From assembly GCF_036244895.1 (NCBI RefSeq), contig NZ_BQKE01000001.1, positions 992,001-1,056,000 on the forward strand: a stretch of 64,000 bases of DNA, given 5' to 3'. The DNA is from Persicobacter diffluens (GTDB lineage: Bacteria; Bacteroidota; Bacteroidia; Cytophagales; Cyclobacteriaceae). Of the stretch, positions 34,188 through 42,411 are shown one piece after another (the stretch's first letter is position 1; each line of letters starts with the position of its first letter). The notes under the pieces were generated by a model. The model had not been told where the DNA came from and searched no databases. It saw nothing but the letters and a program-made list of their open reading frames with translations. Position numbers and translations under genes: made by a program.

Positions 34188-35495
34188 CAATACTCCGTAA
34201 AGAATTAGGCCGCAATACAGCCAAATCTCTCTATTTGGAGCATTTGCTCTGAATTATTGTACGGTTCGGGGGCAATCCCGAACCCTTTAAATATTCTTTG
34301 GATATAGTTTCGATTAAAATATAGCATCTTAATACTTGATAATGAGAAGGGTTCCTTTTCTTCGGTTTTATTATCAAAATAGTGAAGCGCCTTTGCCACG
34401 GACACCGCCGTTAGAGACATATTTATGTGATTATGTATCTTATTTTTACTCCTCGCCTGGCAGTGAGTCAAACCGGTGAATTGTTTGGCATCTCGAAATA
34501 GAAACTCAATTTGAAATCGAAGTCGATAACGCTCAATTATTGCGGAACCGCTTTGATTAATGTCTGTACTGAATAAAATTTCTCGTCTGGTTTTCCCATT
34601 GTCAAGCTCAGTAACGACGACCACACACTTGATCCATCGTTTAAGACTTTTACTATGAACCTCTGCTTCGAAAGCCTCCGAGTTTTCATTTTTGAAACAT
34701 AGTGTAAAGTGTCTTTGGTCAAGATTATTAAATTTCACTTTTTCTCCATAGACCTTGGGTCGCCCTCTTTTTCCGGTAGGTGGTTCAGTATTTCTGTAAC
34801 GAAGAAATGCGTTTTTAGCCAATTTACTAATGATAATAAACCCTTTTTCTACTAGCGGATCGACGAACGTAAAGCGCGAAAAGTAAGCATCAACAACCAC
34901 ACTATCTGATACTTGCTTGTACAATTCAACATTTGACAAAATCAAATTGGCATAAAAGGTCAGCAAATTAAATGACTCGTCCTCACTCTTAAAGGTTTGA
35001 TGGGCCTCTAAATGCATTGCGGTTTTACTTTCGAGGCCAACACTTGCTATTCCAGTAATTTCTAGACCTCTTTTTGTTGAATTATCGCAGCCTGACCAAA
35101 AGTACCCTAAACCTGGGGTGAGTTGACCACTTTTGGAAACATAACTTGGATCAAAGGCAATGATGCGCAATTCATCTTTAAGTGTCTTAATGAGCTCAAT
35201 ATTGAAAAAAAGGTAATTGAAATATTTTTCATACCATGATCTAATCGTGGCCTCATTGTACCGCAGATACCGACTCATGTTGGTGAAATTATTACGACCA
35301 CGGAAAGACAGTAGTCCTTTCAAATTTTCTATCATGAAATCCCTCTCCCATTTGTTAATGTCTAACATTTTATGGAATATTTGCGCTAGGAGTGTTTCGA
35401 TGCTCTTGATGGTGACTTAGTATGTTGGTGTTTGGCGATACAAATATACAGGTCACCATTTTTTTTACAATAGCTCAAAACTCTACGGAGTATTG
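34188..35495 (-). mobile_element. Intact insertion sequence, IS4-type, about 1308 bp
   Basis: Terminal inverted repeats CAATACTCCGTAAAG (34188-34202) and CTCTACGGAGTATTG (35481-35495) match at 14 of 15 positions. The direct repeat TAGATT flanks the element (34182-34187 and 35496-35501), a 6-base target duplication. The element carries a single intact transposase gene. Intact ends, intact gene and matching duplications suggest recent insertion, into the gap after the glycosyltransferase gene and directly next to a dispersed repeat. IS4 members usually duplicate more bases, so the exact group needs a database match. Confidence 0.9.
34205..35368 (-). CDS. IS4-type DDE transposase
   Basis: A 387-residue transposase of the DDE_Tnp_1 class. 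The first catalytic aspartate is in IIAFDPSYVSKSG (near residue 73), the second in VVVDAYFSR (near 165) and the glutamate in RYRLRFQIEFLFRDAKQ (near 290), where the spacing Y-2-R-3-E-6-K reproduces the YREK signature of the IS4 family. The N-terminus MLDINKWERDFMIENLKGLL is a likely DNA-binding region. The stop lies just inside the left inverted repeat. The frame is uninterrupted, so the protein is probably functional. Confidence 0.92.
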   Translation of the reverse strand: MLDINKWERDFMIENLKGLLSFRGRNNFTNMSRYLRYNEATIRSWYEKYFNYLFFNIELIKTLKDELRIIAFDPSYVSKSGQLTPGLGYFWSGCDNSTKRGLEITGIASVGLESKTAMHLEAHQTFKSEDESFNLLTFYANLILSNVELYKQVSDSVVVDAYFSRFTFVDPLVEKGFIIISKLAKNAFLRYRNTEPPTGKRGRPKVYGEKVKFNNLDQRHFTLCFKNENSEAFEAEVHSKSLKRWIKCVVVVTELDNGKTRREILFSTDINQSGSAIIERYRLRFQIEFLFRDAKQFTGLTHCQARSKNKIHNHINMSLTAVSVAKALHYFDNKTEEKEPFSLSSIKMLYFNRNYIQRIFKGFGIAPEPYNNSEQMLQIERFGCIAA

Positions 35496-35515
35496 TAGAT
35501 TGCATCATTATTCAA

Positions 35516-35744
35516 ATTCGGCTTAAAGTCGGATTATTCATGTTCCATTACTTGTTTAGCTGCAAGGCGGAAAAAATAATGGATTAGTCTCAATTTTAAA
35601 CATTTTCCAAGTAGCAGCTGAAGGAAGAGGGGGCGAGCTTTCCCAAATCCGGGCTAAAAACAAATCGGCCATTACAACCTTATCGAATAGGATGAAGGCG
35701 ATTTAAGCCGAAGTACTAAACTGAGCGATAAATTATTCGGCTAA
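35516..35744 (+). repeat. Dispersed intergenic repeat, copy 5
   Basis: Left end TCGGATTATTCATGTTCCAT, TTTAGCTGCAAGGCGG, core AAGTAGCAGCTGAAGGAAGA, TTCCCAAATCCGGGCTAAAA, TTATCGAATAGGATG and right end GATAAATTATTCGGCTAAG. A second left-end-like string (AATTCGGCTTAAAG, 35516-35529) precedes it. The insertion sequence ends 20 bases to the left. The rest of the 35369-35805 gap holds the IS end and a terminator. Confidence 0.75.
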
Positions 35745-35771
35745 GCATGCAAAATTCAGATCAAATGAAAC

Positions 35772-35799
35772 AAAAAAAAGAAGCCCAAAGACTTCTTTT
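35772..35799 (-). terminator. Terminator of the regulatory-like domain protein gene
   Basis: On the minus strand AAAAGAAG pairs with CTTCTTTT around an 8-base loop and is followed by further T residues, just after the stop at 35806. Confidence 0.8.
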
Positions 35800-35805
35800 C
35801 TGTAA

Positions 35806-36630
35806 TTATTTCAAATCATATTTTTCATCCAGAAAGCGGTTCCATTTATTCAGCACCTCCTGTGCAATCCGATATTGCTCGCTCTTGAGTAGAAAGCTTT
35901 CATTGAAATTACAATAAGCCATAAATTCCTCCGCTAAACCGGCATTTTCAGGTCCAATTAGGGTAATGACCCAATCCTTATTGTATTTCTCCGCAATAAT
36001 TTCCTGGTTGATTTTTTCTTGTTCTTCTTTACTTACTTTCGGTTTTTTATTCTTTTTCGAAAACAATTTGCTTGGGGAGAAGCTCACAAAATCAAATTTA
36101 TCCGGTTCATCAAAGCCCGCGATGGGAGGTAGCTCTTCCAATTGGTCTTTTTGTTTGCGGCGTTCCTCATATTCCACATAATAGCTCGGGTCCGGCTTCC
36201 AGCCCTCGGTGACTACCAGGTCCGAGAATTCATCTTTAAAGTCTTCCACATTTTCCGGTAATACCGTTACGTCGACGTTTTCCAGCGTATAGCTGGTTTT
36301 GGAAAGGGTGATATTCACATACAGTTCTCCTTCTCCTTCCGGAATTTCCACAGGGATCCGTTGTTTTTCATAGCCGACATACGAGCACCAAAGGGTATCC
36401 TGAGGCGCCGTGTGCACAATGAAACGGCCTTGTGCATCAGTAGTGGCGCCAAAACGGCCAATTACCGTAATAACATGGACGTAAGGCAGGGGTTGGTCAT
36501 TTTCATCCACGATTTTACCCTTTATTTTTAAGTAAAGGTCGTCAAGGCTTTGAGCCTGACTTTGGGGGAAAGACCAAAGTGTGAGAAATGCGATCAAAAG
36601 AAAACTCAGACGTAATTTAATCATGCGCAT
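35806..36630 (-). CDS. Secreted protein with carboxypeptidase-regulatory-like domain
   Basis: A 274-residue envelope protein. The signal peptide (about 1-26, RLSFLLIAFLTLWSFPQSQA) is followed by a CarboxypepD_reg-like beta sandwich (about 33-115; GKIVDENDQPLPYVHVI and FIVHTAPQDTLWCSYVGY), like the N-domain of TonB receptors but without plug or barrel. The second half is charged and has no recognised domain. Such stand-alone proteins are common in Bacteroidota and unassigned. Two start codons two residues apart (36630, 36624) cannot be told apart. It is divergent from the small gene at 36716. Confidence 0.8.
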   Translation of the reverse strand: MRMIKLRLSFLLIAFLTLWSFPQSQAQSLDDLYLKIKGKIVDENDQPLPYVHVITVIGRFGATTDAQGRFIVHTAPQDTLWCSYVGYEKQRIPVEIPEGEGELYVNITLSKTSYTLENVDVTVLPENVEDFKDEFSDLVVTEGWKPDPSYYVEYEERRKQKDQLEELPPIAGFDEPDKFDFVSFSPSKLFSKKNKKPKVSKEEQEKINQEIIAEKYNKDWVITLIGPENAGLAEEFMAYCNFNESFLLKSEQYRIAQEVLNKWNRFLDEKYDLK

Positions 36631-36690
36631 AAGATAGCGATATTTTAAATTAATTGATATTTACGGGATGGTCGGACTCAAAAAATCTTC

Positions 36691-36698
36691 TAAATTTG
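36691..36698 (+). promoter_or_regulatory. -7 box upstream of the 83-residue protein gene
   Basis: TAAATTTG fits TAnnTTTG and would start transcription near 36704, a leader of about 12 bases. No matching TTTG is found at the upstream position, so this is a half-match. Confidence 0.5.
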
Positions 36699-36715
36699 GC
36701 CCCAAATGATATGAA

Positions 36716-36967
36716 ATGACAGCATTGGAATCAGAAATACTGGAAGAACTATTTTTTGTAATTTCCTACCCGGATTTATTGGAGGAGCTTCAAATGGAAA
36801 AGGAAGAGTTAGACGTCTCTTTGAAGATTTTAGTCCGTAAAGGGTGGGTGAAAGCCATGGAATCTCTGGATGCAGAGGCGATATCCATGGATTTATTTGA
36901 ATCTCGCTTTGAAAAATTGTATTATCTGGCGACAAAAGAAGGTTTGTTGAAGTTGCACGGCCATTAA
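36716..36967 (+). CDS. Small acidic helical protein, function unknown
   Basis: An 83-residue cytoplasmic protein beginning MTALESEILEELFFVISYP. The predicted helix-helix-helix pattern with EELDVSLKILVRKGWVKAM and LYYLATKEGLLKLHGH resembles a winged-helix-like fold (short helices, a turn, then a strand pair), but no named family is recognised and no DNA-binding basic patch is obvious. It is 11 bases ahead of the permease gene and may be the first gene of an operon with the permease, phosphatase and deacetylase genes. Confidence 0.7.
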   Translation: MTALESEILEELFFVISYPDLLEELQMEKEELDVSLKILVRKGWVKAMESLDAEAISMDLFESRFEKLYYLATKEGLLKLHGH

Positions 36968-36978
36968 GCGAATAAAAA

Positions 36979-38232
36979 ATGCTCACCAGTACCCCCACGT
37001 CTAAAGAAACCATAAAACCATTAAGTCCCTGGGCGGGATTTTGGGAGATTCCGGCCTGCAGATGGGGGGCTATGGGTTTGCTTTTGGCGCTAATGGTGGT
37101 GGTGGGTGGTTACGTGATATTGCCGGATCCTTCTCCGAATGCAAATGATGGCAATATTCAATTAAGAAAACAGGCGCCGAACTTTGTGGCGGATATACTG
37201 GTAGTGCGGAAAAATGCAGAAATCGATTTCCCTTCCTATATCGAAAGATGGTGGAAAGGGACACCGTCTAAATATTTACTGGAGCCTTATGATTCCTTGG
37301 TAATTGAGGGAGATTTCGTGAAAATTCTGCCTTTCGGATCTCAAAAGGATCGGTGGAAACGCTATCATATTTGTGATGTAACCACGCCCTTGTATGTCGG
37401 GCCACTGGAAGAAATGCAATTTCCCTCTGCCCGACCTTATATCAAAGAGCATGGTGGTTATCGTATTCTGATGGCCAATGGTAAGGACCGTTTCCGCTCT
37501 ATGGCAGAATTGCACCTGGATCTGGAAGACCATCTCAGTAGTCGAAGGTACTGGCTGGGGACGGATCGCGCCGGACGGGATTTACTGAGTCGCTTGCTAT
37601 TAGGAACCAGAATTTCACTCAGTATTGGTTTGTTAGCCGCCCTTTTGAGCGTAGCCATTGGGGTTTTGGTGGGAAGCCTGGCGGGTTATTATGGCGGTTG
37701 GCAGGATCAGGTAATCAGTTGGTTCATGACGGTGGTTTGGTCTATTCCGGCCATCATGTTGATCATCGCAATTAGTCTGGCTTTTCAGCAAAAAGGGGTA
37801 ATGGTATCTTTTATCGCAGTAGGGATGACCATGTGGGTGGAAGTGGCCCGCTTAGTACGCGGACAGGTGATGGCCCTGAAGAATGCGCTTTATGTAGAAG
37901 CCGCCCGAACGATTGGACTGAGTGACTTTAAAATTGTTTTTGTGCATATTTTACCTAATATTGTCGGGGAATTGATCGTCATGGGAACGGCGAATTTTGC
38001 TGCAGCGATATTATTGGAGGCCGGCCTGAGTTTTTTGGGTTTGGGTGTGCAGCCTCCGGCGCCTTCATGGGGCGGAATGTTAATGGAGGGGTTTAATGCT
38101 TTGGGCACCAGAAATTCTTTCCATTTGGTGTTTTTTCCTTCGCTGGCAATTATGGGAATGGTAGGCTCGATCAATCTTTTAGGAAATGGTTTAAGAACCT
38201 TATCAGACCCTAAGCGGAAAGTAAAGGGCTAG
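36979..38232 (+). CDS. DppC/OppC-like ABC permease, orphan, with long periplasmic insert
   Basis: An inner-membrane permease of 417 residues. After the first span (about 28-48) comes a polar stretch of about 130 residues, longer than in typical DppC, before the family motif YWLGTDRAGRDLLSRLLLGT (about 190). The BPD_transp_1 domain (about 210-410) contains the EAA loop EAARTIGLSDFKIVFVHILP that contacts the ATPase. No partner permease, ATPase or peptide-binding protein is in the window, so other subunits must be encoded elsewhere. The next gene, a GAF-PP2C phosphatase, begins 4 bases after the stop. Confidence 0.9.
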   Translation: MLTSTPTSKETIKPLSPWAGFWEIPACRWGAMGLLLALMVVVGGYVILPDPSPNANDGNIQLRKQAPNFVADILVVRKNAEIDFPSYIERWWKGTPSKYLLEPYDSLVIEGDFVKILPFGSQKDRWKRYHICDVTTPLYVGPLEEMQFPSARPYIKEHGGYRILMANGKDRFRSMAELHLDLEDHLSSRRYWLGTDRAGRDLLSRLLLGTRISLSIGLLAALLSVAIGVLVGSLAGYYGGWQDQVISWFMTVVWSIPAIMLIIAISLAFQQKGVMVSFIAVGMTMWVEVARLVRGQVMALKNALYVEAARTIGLSDFKIVFVHILPNIVGELIVMGTANFAAAILLEAGLSFLGLGVQPPAPSWGGMLMEGFNALGTRNSFHLVFFPSLAIMGMVGSINLLGNGLRTLSDPKRKVKG

Positions 38233-38236
38233 AACA

Positions 38237-39457
38237 ATGATGGAATCGGTAAACTTCGAAAAAAAATATCAACTCAAGGAATTGGAATTAAATGCACTTC
38301 TGGAGGTCTCTATGGGGATCAACAATAATATGAAAGAGGAGCATTTGTATCGGGTATTTCAATTTACACTTCAGGGAACTTTCGGTGTAGAACGTATGGC
38401 GCTCTATGTATGTAATGAGTCGGGCTGGGGTTGTAAGGCCCAGTTCAATACCGACAGTAACTTTGAGGAGAATCCACTGGATGAATGCCTGCTGGAAGTG
38501 AAGGACATTAAGAAGGTGGATGAAATCACTCCCTGTAATTCCATTTTTTCTGAATTTGATGTCATCATTCCGGTGTCTCATAAGCAGGAGCGGTTGGCAG
38601 TATTGCTGGTGGGGTCCAATGGACAGAAAGAAGAGATGAACCTGAAGTTTATCCAGACCCTGGCCAATCTTATTTTTGTAGCGCTGGAAAACAAGAAATT
38701 CGCCCGTAGACAACTGAAACAGGAGCGAATGAACCGGGAAATAGAAATCGCCAATCAGGTGCAGAAAAGCTTGCTGCCTCCTTCCTTGCCCAATTCAGAG
38801 AAACTGCAGATGGCAGCAGAATATGTGCCGCACCATGGGATTGGTGGGGATTATTATGATTGCATCACTCTGGAGGATGGTCGTTACCTGATTTGTATGG
38901 CGGATGTTTCCGGTAAAGGTATTCCGGCAGCTTTGCTAATGTCGAACTTTCAGGCTTCTTTGAGGACCATCGTCCTGCATACTACCGACCTGAAAGAAGT
39001 GGTGGCCTCGGTGAATCAGCAGATCCAACGCCGTGGAGCGCAGGAGCACTTCATCACGGTTTTTCTGGCCATATATGATATGGAGCGCAATACCCTGGAA
39101 TACGTAAATGCCGGGCATAATCAACCCCTGGTTATTCATGAGAATGGGCAGGTGCAGCATCTAGATAAAGGAAGTACGATCATGGGCTTTTTTGATCCGC
39201 TCCCTTTCATTGAAAGTGGTTTACTTACTAATTTGGAGGCTTTTACCTTATTCTGCTATACGGATGGTTTGACCGAAACCTTTAACGATCAGGAGGAAGA
39301 ATACGGGGAGGAGCGTCTGGAAGCTTTTTTGGTGAATCAGCAAACCTTAACGCCGGAGGAGATTATCCAGGAAATGATGAAGGAGTTGAATAACTACCGG
39401 AAAGAAGTCCCTTATGCCGATGATATTTCTATTTTTACCCTTAAAAAATGGGCCTGA
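38237..39457 (+). CDS. GAF-PP2C (SpoIIE-type) serine/threonine phosphatase
   Basis: A soluble regulator of 406 residues. A GAF-like sensor domain (about 20-155; HLYRVFQFTLQGTFGVERMA) is joined by a helix with IEIANQVQKSLLPPSLP to a PP2C-type phosphatase (about 190-405). Metal-binding acids are seen in GIGGDYYDCITLEDG, MADVSGKGIPAALLMSNFQ, FCYTDGLTE and PYADDISIF. Such enzymes act in partner-switching circuits on phosphorylated anti-sigma antagonists; no antagonist gene is adjacent. It overlaps the deacetylase gene by 10 bases. The start may be at 38237 or 38240. Confidence 0.92.
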   Translation: MMESVNFEKKYQLKELELNALLEVSMGINNNMKEEHLYRVFQFTLQGTFGVERMALYVCNESGWGCKAQFNTDSNFEENPLDECLLEVKDIKKVDEITPCNSIFSEFDVIIPVSHKQERLAVLLVGSNGQKEEMNLKFIQTLANLIFVALENKKFARRQLKQERMNREIEIANQVQKSLLPPSLPNSEKLQMAAEYVPHHGIGGDYYDCITLEDGRYLICMADVSGKGIPAALLMSNFQASLRTIVLHTTDLKEVVASVNQQIQRRGAQEHFITVFLAIYDMERNTLEYVNAGHNQPLVIHENGQVQHLDKGSTIMGFFDPLPFIESGLLTNLEAFTLFCYTDGLTETFNDQEEEYGEERLEAFLVNQQTLTPEEIIQEMMKELNNYRKEVPYADDISIFTLKKWA

Positions 39458-40095
39458 TCAAACCTCACCGCGTACCGGATTTCCTTCAGCGGTATTTTTC
39501 AAGCTTTGTATTTAAAAAAGATGTTAGGGAGCCGACCATCTATCTGACTTTTGATGATGGCCCCATTCCGGAAGTGACTCCCTGGGTGTTGTCCTGTTTG
39601 AAAGATTTTGAGGCACATGCCACTTTTTTCATGGTGGGCGACAATGTTCGAAAGCATCCTGAGGTGTTTAAGCAGGTGCTGGAAGAAGGGCATTTAGTTG
39701 GGAATCATACCTTTAATCACCTGAAAGGCTGGTCGGAAAGTAATGCCGACTATCTGGAGAATATTGGCTTATGCCAAAAGTATTTTGATGAGGTGAGATT
39801 GGAGGAGAATTCTTTTCAAAAACCACTTTTTAGGCCTCCTCATGGTCAGATTAAACCCAGTCAGGTCAAAAAAATTCGTGATTCTTATAAAATCATCCTT
39901 TGGGATGTACTCACCTGTGATTATGATCAATCTTTGCAACCGGAAGAAATTTTAGAGAAAACGATTGAATTGACCCGTTCTGGCAGCATCCTGGTGTTTC
40001 ATGATAGCCTGAAAGCGGAACGGAATGTTAAATTTGTGTTACCCCGCTATATTTCTCACTTTAAATCTTTAGGCTTTAAATTTGAGACATTGTAA
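39448..40095 (+). CDS. Polysaccharide deacetylase (NodB domain)
   Basis: A 215-residue carbohydrate esterase 4 family enzyme, likely removing acetyl groups from N-acetylglucosamine polymers. The NodB motifs are YLTFDDGP (catalytic and metal aspartates, near residue 31), HLVGNHTFNH (metal histidines, near 82), RPPHGQIKPS (near 127), WDVLTCDYD (near 153) and ILVFHDS (near 182). There is no signal peptide, so it would be cytoplasmic unless anchored by other means, which is seen in other Bacteroidota versions. It overlaps the phosphatase gene by 10 bases and is the last gene of this unit. Confidence 0.93.
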   Translation: MGLIKPHRVPDFLQRYFSSFVFKKDVREPTIYLTFDDGPIPEVTPWVLSCLKDFEAHATFFMVGDNVRKHPEVFKQVLEEGHLVGNHTFNHLKGWSESNADYLENIGLCQKYFDEVRLEENSFQKPLFRPPHGQIKPSQVKKIRDSYKIILWDVLTCDYDQSLQPEEILEKTIELTRSGSILVFHDSLKAERNVKFVLPRYISHFKSLGFKFETL

Positions 40096-40209
40096 TTATT
40101 GAAGTACAATTGCCCTTTCGAAATAATGAAAGTTCCTATTCGTCACGAAATTTTCATTTTGCCCCTATGATATTTCTCATATTGTATTATTTCAAGAAAT
40201 AATCGCCTA

Positions 40210-40239
40210 TTGGTCTTTGGCGGAAATTTAATATTTTTG
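40210..40239 (+). promoter_or_regulatory. Promoter of the TatD-family gene
   Basis: TATTTTTG (40232-40239) fits the -7 box and a partial upstream element TTG (40210-40212) lies 19 bases before it. Expected start is near 40245. Confidence 0.65.
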
Positions 40240-40289
40240 TACAAATTGGTAGAATGCTACCTGCACAAAAAATAACGAAATTAGGGTTA

Positions 40290-41066
40290 ATGCAGCTAAT
40301 CGATACGCATGCTCATATTTATTTAGAGCAATTTAAGGAAGACCGGAAAGAGATGATAGCAGCAGCAAAAGCTGCCGGAATTGGACGTATTTATATGCCT
40401 AATATTGATGTGGCTTCCATAGCGTCGATGATGGAGCTGCAGCAAGAATACCCTGATTATTGTTTTCCAATGATGGGGCTACACCCCTGTGACGTAAAAG
40501 AAGACTATAAAGCACAGTTGGAAACCATGCGTGCCTGGTTTGATCGTTTTCCATTTGCCGCTGTAGGTGAAATCGGGACGGATCTGTACTGGGATAAAAC
40601 CACCCTTGATATTCAGCTGGAGGCTTTGAGAATACAGATCGGCTGGGCCAAGGAACTGGACTTGCCGGTGGTTTTACATTGCCGGGATTCTTTTACCGAG
40701 ACCATTGAGGTGGTAGAAGCCGAACAGGATGGTCGTTTGCGTGGGGTTTTTCACTGTTTTACGGGCAGTATTGCTGATGCCCAAAGAGCGATTGACTGTG
40801 GATTTATGTTAGGGATGGGTGGTGTGAGCACCTTTAAGAATGGCGGGATGGACAAAGTGATCCCTTCTCTGGACCTGCAACATTTAATTTTGGAAACAGA
40901 TGCGCCTTATCTTGCGCCCGTGCCTCATCGCGGAAAAAGAAATGAACCTGCTTATGTGCGCTTGGTAGCGGATCGTGTCGCCGAACTACAATCCATTCCT
41001 GTGGAAGAAGTGGCTGAGATTACTACCGAAAATGCAATGCGATTATTTCGCGCGCCTAATCTATAA
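40290..41066 (+). CDS. TatD-family metal-dependent hydrolase
   Basis: A metal-dependent TIM-barrel hydrolase of about 258 residues; relatives show 3'-5' exonuclease or D-aminoacyl-tRNA deacylase-like activity. Metal-binding motifs are LIDTHAHIYL at the N-terminus, AVGEIGTDLYW, LPVVLHCRDSF, GVFHCFTGS and LILETDAPYLAPVPHRGKRN. The ATG at 40290 is chosen because the family starts two residues before this DTHAH motif; an ATG at 40254 would add 12 residues and also lies downstream of the promoter, so it cannot be excluded. The asparaginase gene follows after 15 bases. Confidence 0.93.
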   Translation: MQLIDTHAHIYLEQFKEDRKEMIAAAKAAGIGRIYMPNIDVASIASMMELQQEYPDYCFPMMGLHPCDVKEDYKAQLETMRAWFDRFPFAAVGEIGTDLYWDKTTLDIQLEALRIQIGWAKELDLPVVLHCRDSFTETIEVVEAEQDGRLRGVFHCFTGSIADAQRAIDCGFMLGMGGVSTFKNGGMDKVIPSLDLQHLILETDAPYLAPVPHRGKRNEPAYVRLVADRVAELQSIPVEEVAEITTENAMRLFRAPNL

Positions 41067-41081
41067 TATAAACAGCACTGA

Positions 41082-42161
41082 ATGGCACCTAAATATAGAA
41101 TAACAAGACTTAATACCGCAGCTCCCTATGAGCCAAAAGCCAAAATTCTGATTGTTTATACCGGCGGAACACTGGGGATGGTGAAAGACCGTTCCGGTTC
41201 ACTGATTTCTGTGGGTTTTCATGAAATCATCGAACGCCTGCCGGAAATCAATACCTTAAACCTGGATCTGACCGTGATCAGTTTTCCTACCACCATTGAT
41301 TCCTCCAATGTGCGGATCGAGAACTGGCAGGATGTCGGGTATATTATCAAGGAAAATTTCCATCAATATGAAGGTTTTGTCGTTTTGCACGGAACCGATA
41401 CGATGGCCTATACGGCCGCAGCCCTCTCTTTTATGTTGCAGGGTTTGAATAAGCCGGTCATTGTCACCGGAGCCCAATTGCCTATTGGTGCCCGCCGTAC
41501 CGATGCCCGGGCCAATGTAATTACGGCGCTGGAATTAGCCTCTGCGCATGATGGTAATCACGAGCCTTTAATTCCGGAAGTGGCCGTTTATTTTGATTCC
41601 AAATTGTATCGTGGGAATCGCGTGAAAAAGATTCGTTCTTCACAATTTCATGCTTTTGACTCGGAAAATTATCCCGCGCTGGCAGTGGTAGGCACCGAGA
41701 TCGAATATAATCGCTCTGCTGCTTTGCCATGGATTCCGCAGGATATGCTGCGCTACCAATGGAAGTTTGATCGAAATGTGGCCATTTTGAAAATCTTTCC
41801 TTCCATGCCACATGCTTATGTGGACGCGATTCTGAATATTCCGAACCTGAAAGGGGTGGTGATGGAGTCCTATGGTTCTGGAAATGCCCCAACCGTGCGT
41901 TGGTTTTTGGAGCGTTTGGAAAAGGCCGTGGAGAAAGGAATTATTGTTGTCAACGTCACCCAGTGTATCGGTGGTTCCGTTTTGCATGGCCGTTATGCTA
42001 CCAGCTCGGAGTTGGAGAAAATTGGGGTGGTGAGTGGATATGACATGACCACCGAGGCCGCCATGGTGAAATTAATGTTTCTTCTGGGGAATCAGAAAAG
42101 TCCTGATTTAGTGAGAAAAATGCTTCAGGTTCCTTTATGTGGCGAAATGACCATTTTGTAA
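41082..42161 (+). CDS. ansA: Type I (cytoplasmic) L-asparaginase
   Basis: Hydrolyses L-asparagine to aspartate and ammonia. The 359-residue protein has no signal peptide. Active-site elements are ILIVYTGGTLGMVKD with the nucleophilic threonine near residue 29 and FVVLHGTDTMAYTAAALSFM with the Thr-Asp pair near 105, and the substrate-binding loop VTGAQLPIGARRTDARANVI. It follows the TatD-type gene closely (15 bases), a frequent pairing in Bacteroidota. The transcript may end at the long hairpin at 42264-42292. Confidence 0.94.
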   Translation: MAPKYRITRLNTAAPYEPKAKILIVYTGGTLGMVKDRSGSLISVGFHEIIERLPEINTLNLDLTVISFPTTIDSSNVRIENWQDVGYIIKENFHQYEGFVVLHGTDTMAYTAAALSFMLQGLNKPVIVTGAQLPIGARRTDARANVITALELASAHDGNHEPLIPEVAVYFDSKLYRGNRVKKIRSSQFHAFDSENYPALAVVGTEIEYNRSAALPWIPQDMLRYQWKFDRNVAILKIFPSMPHAYVDAILNIPNLKGVVMESYGSGNAPTVRWFLERLEKAVEKGIIVVNVTQCIGGSVLHGRYATSSELEKIGVVSGYDMTTEAAMVKLMFLLGNQKSPDLVRKMLQVPLCGEMTIL

Positions 42162-42214
42162 AGGTTTCAAAAAAACATAATATTCTTGCATGAAGAGATA
42201 TTTATTGATTTATT

Positions 42215-42237
42215 TGTGTTCGTGATGAACGATCACA
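42215..42237 (+). other. Hairpin in the ansA-exbB gap
   Basis: TGTG-T-TCGT (42215-42223) pairs with ACGA-T-CACA (42229-42237) around GATGA with one T-T mismatch. Role unknown; it lies before a second, longer hairpin. Confidence 0.45.
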
Positions 42238-42263
42238 ATATAATATTTCATAGAAAGGATTTC

Positions 42264-42292
42264 GCTCTATTTCTTATTGTAAGGAATAGAGC
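42264..42292 (+). terminator. 13-bp hairpin between ansA and exbB
   Basis: GCTCTATTTCTTA (42264-42276) and TAAGGAATAGAGC (42280-42292) pair over 13 positions with one G-U pair and a 3-base loop. No T tract follows, so it may be a stabiliser or part of the exbB leader rather than an intrinsic terminator. Confidence 0.5.
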
Positions 42293-42411
42293 AGAAAGAA
42301 GTCCCCTGGATTCTGAGGTTCGCCACCTTACCTTTCTACTTAAACTTTAAATTTTTTCTTACACTTTAACAGTTAAATTCTACACTTAGAGAATTAATTA
42401 AAAACTGAACT

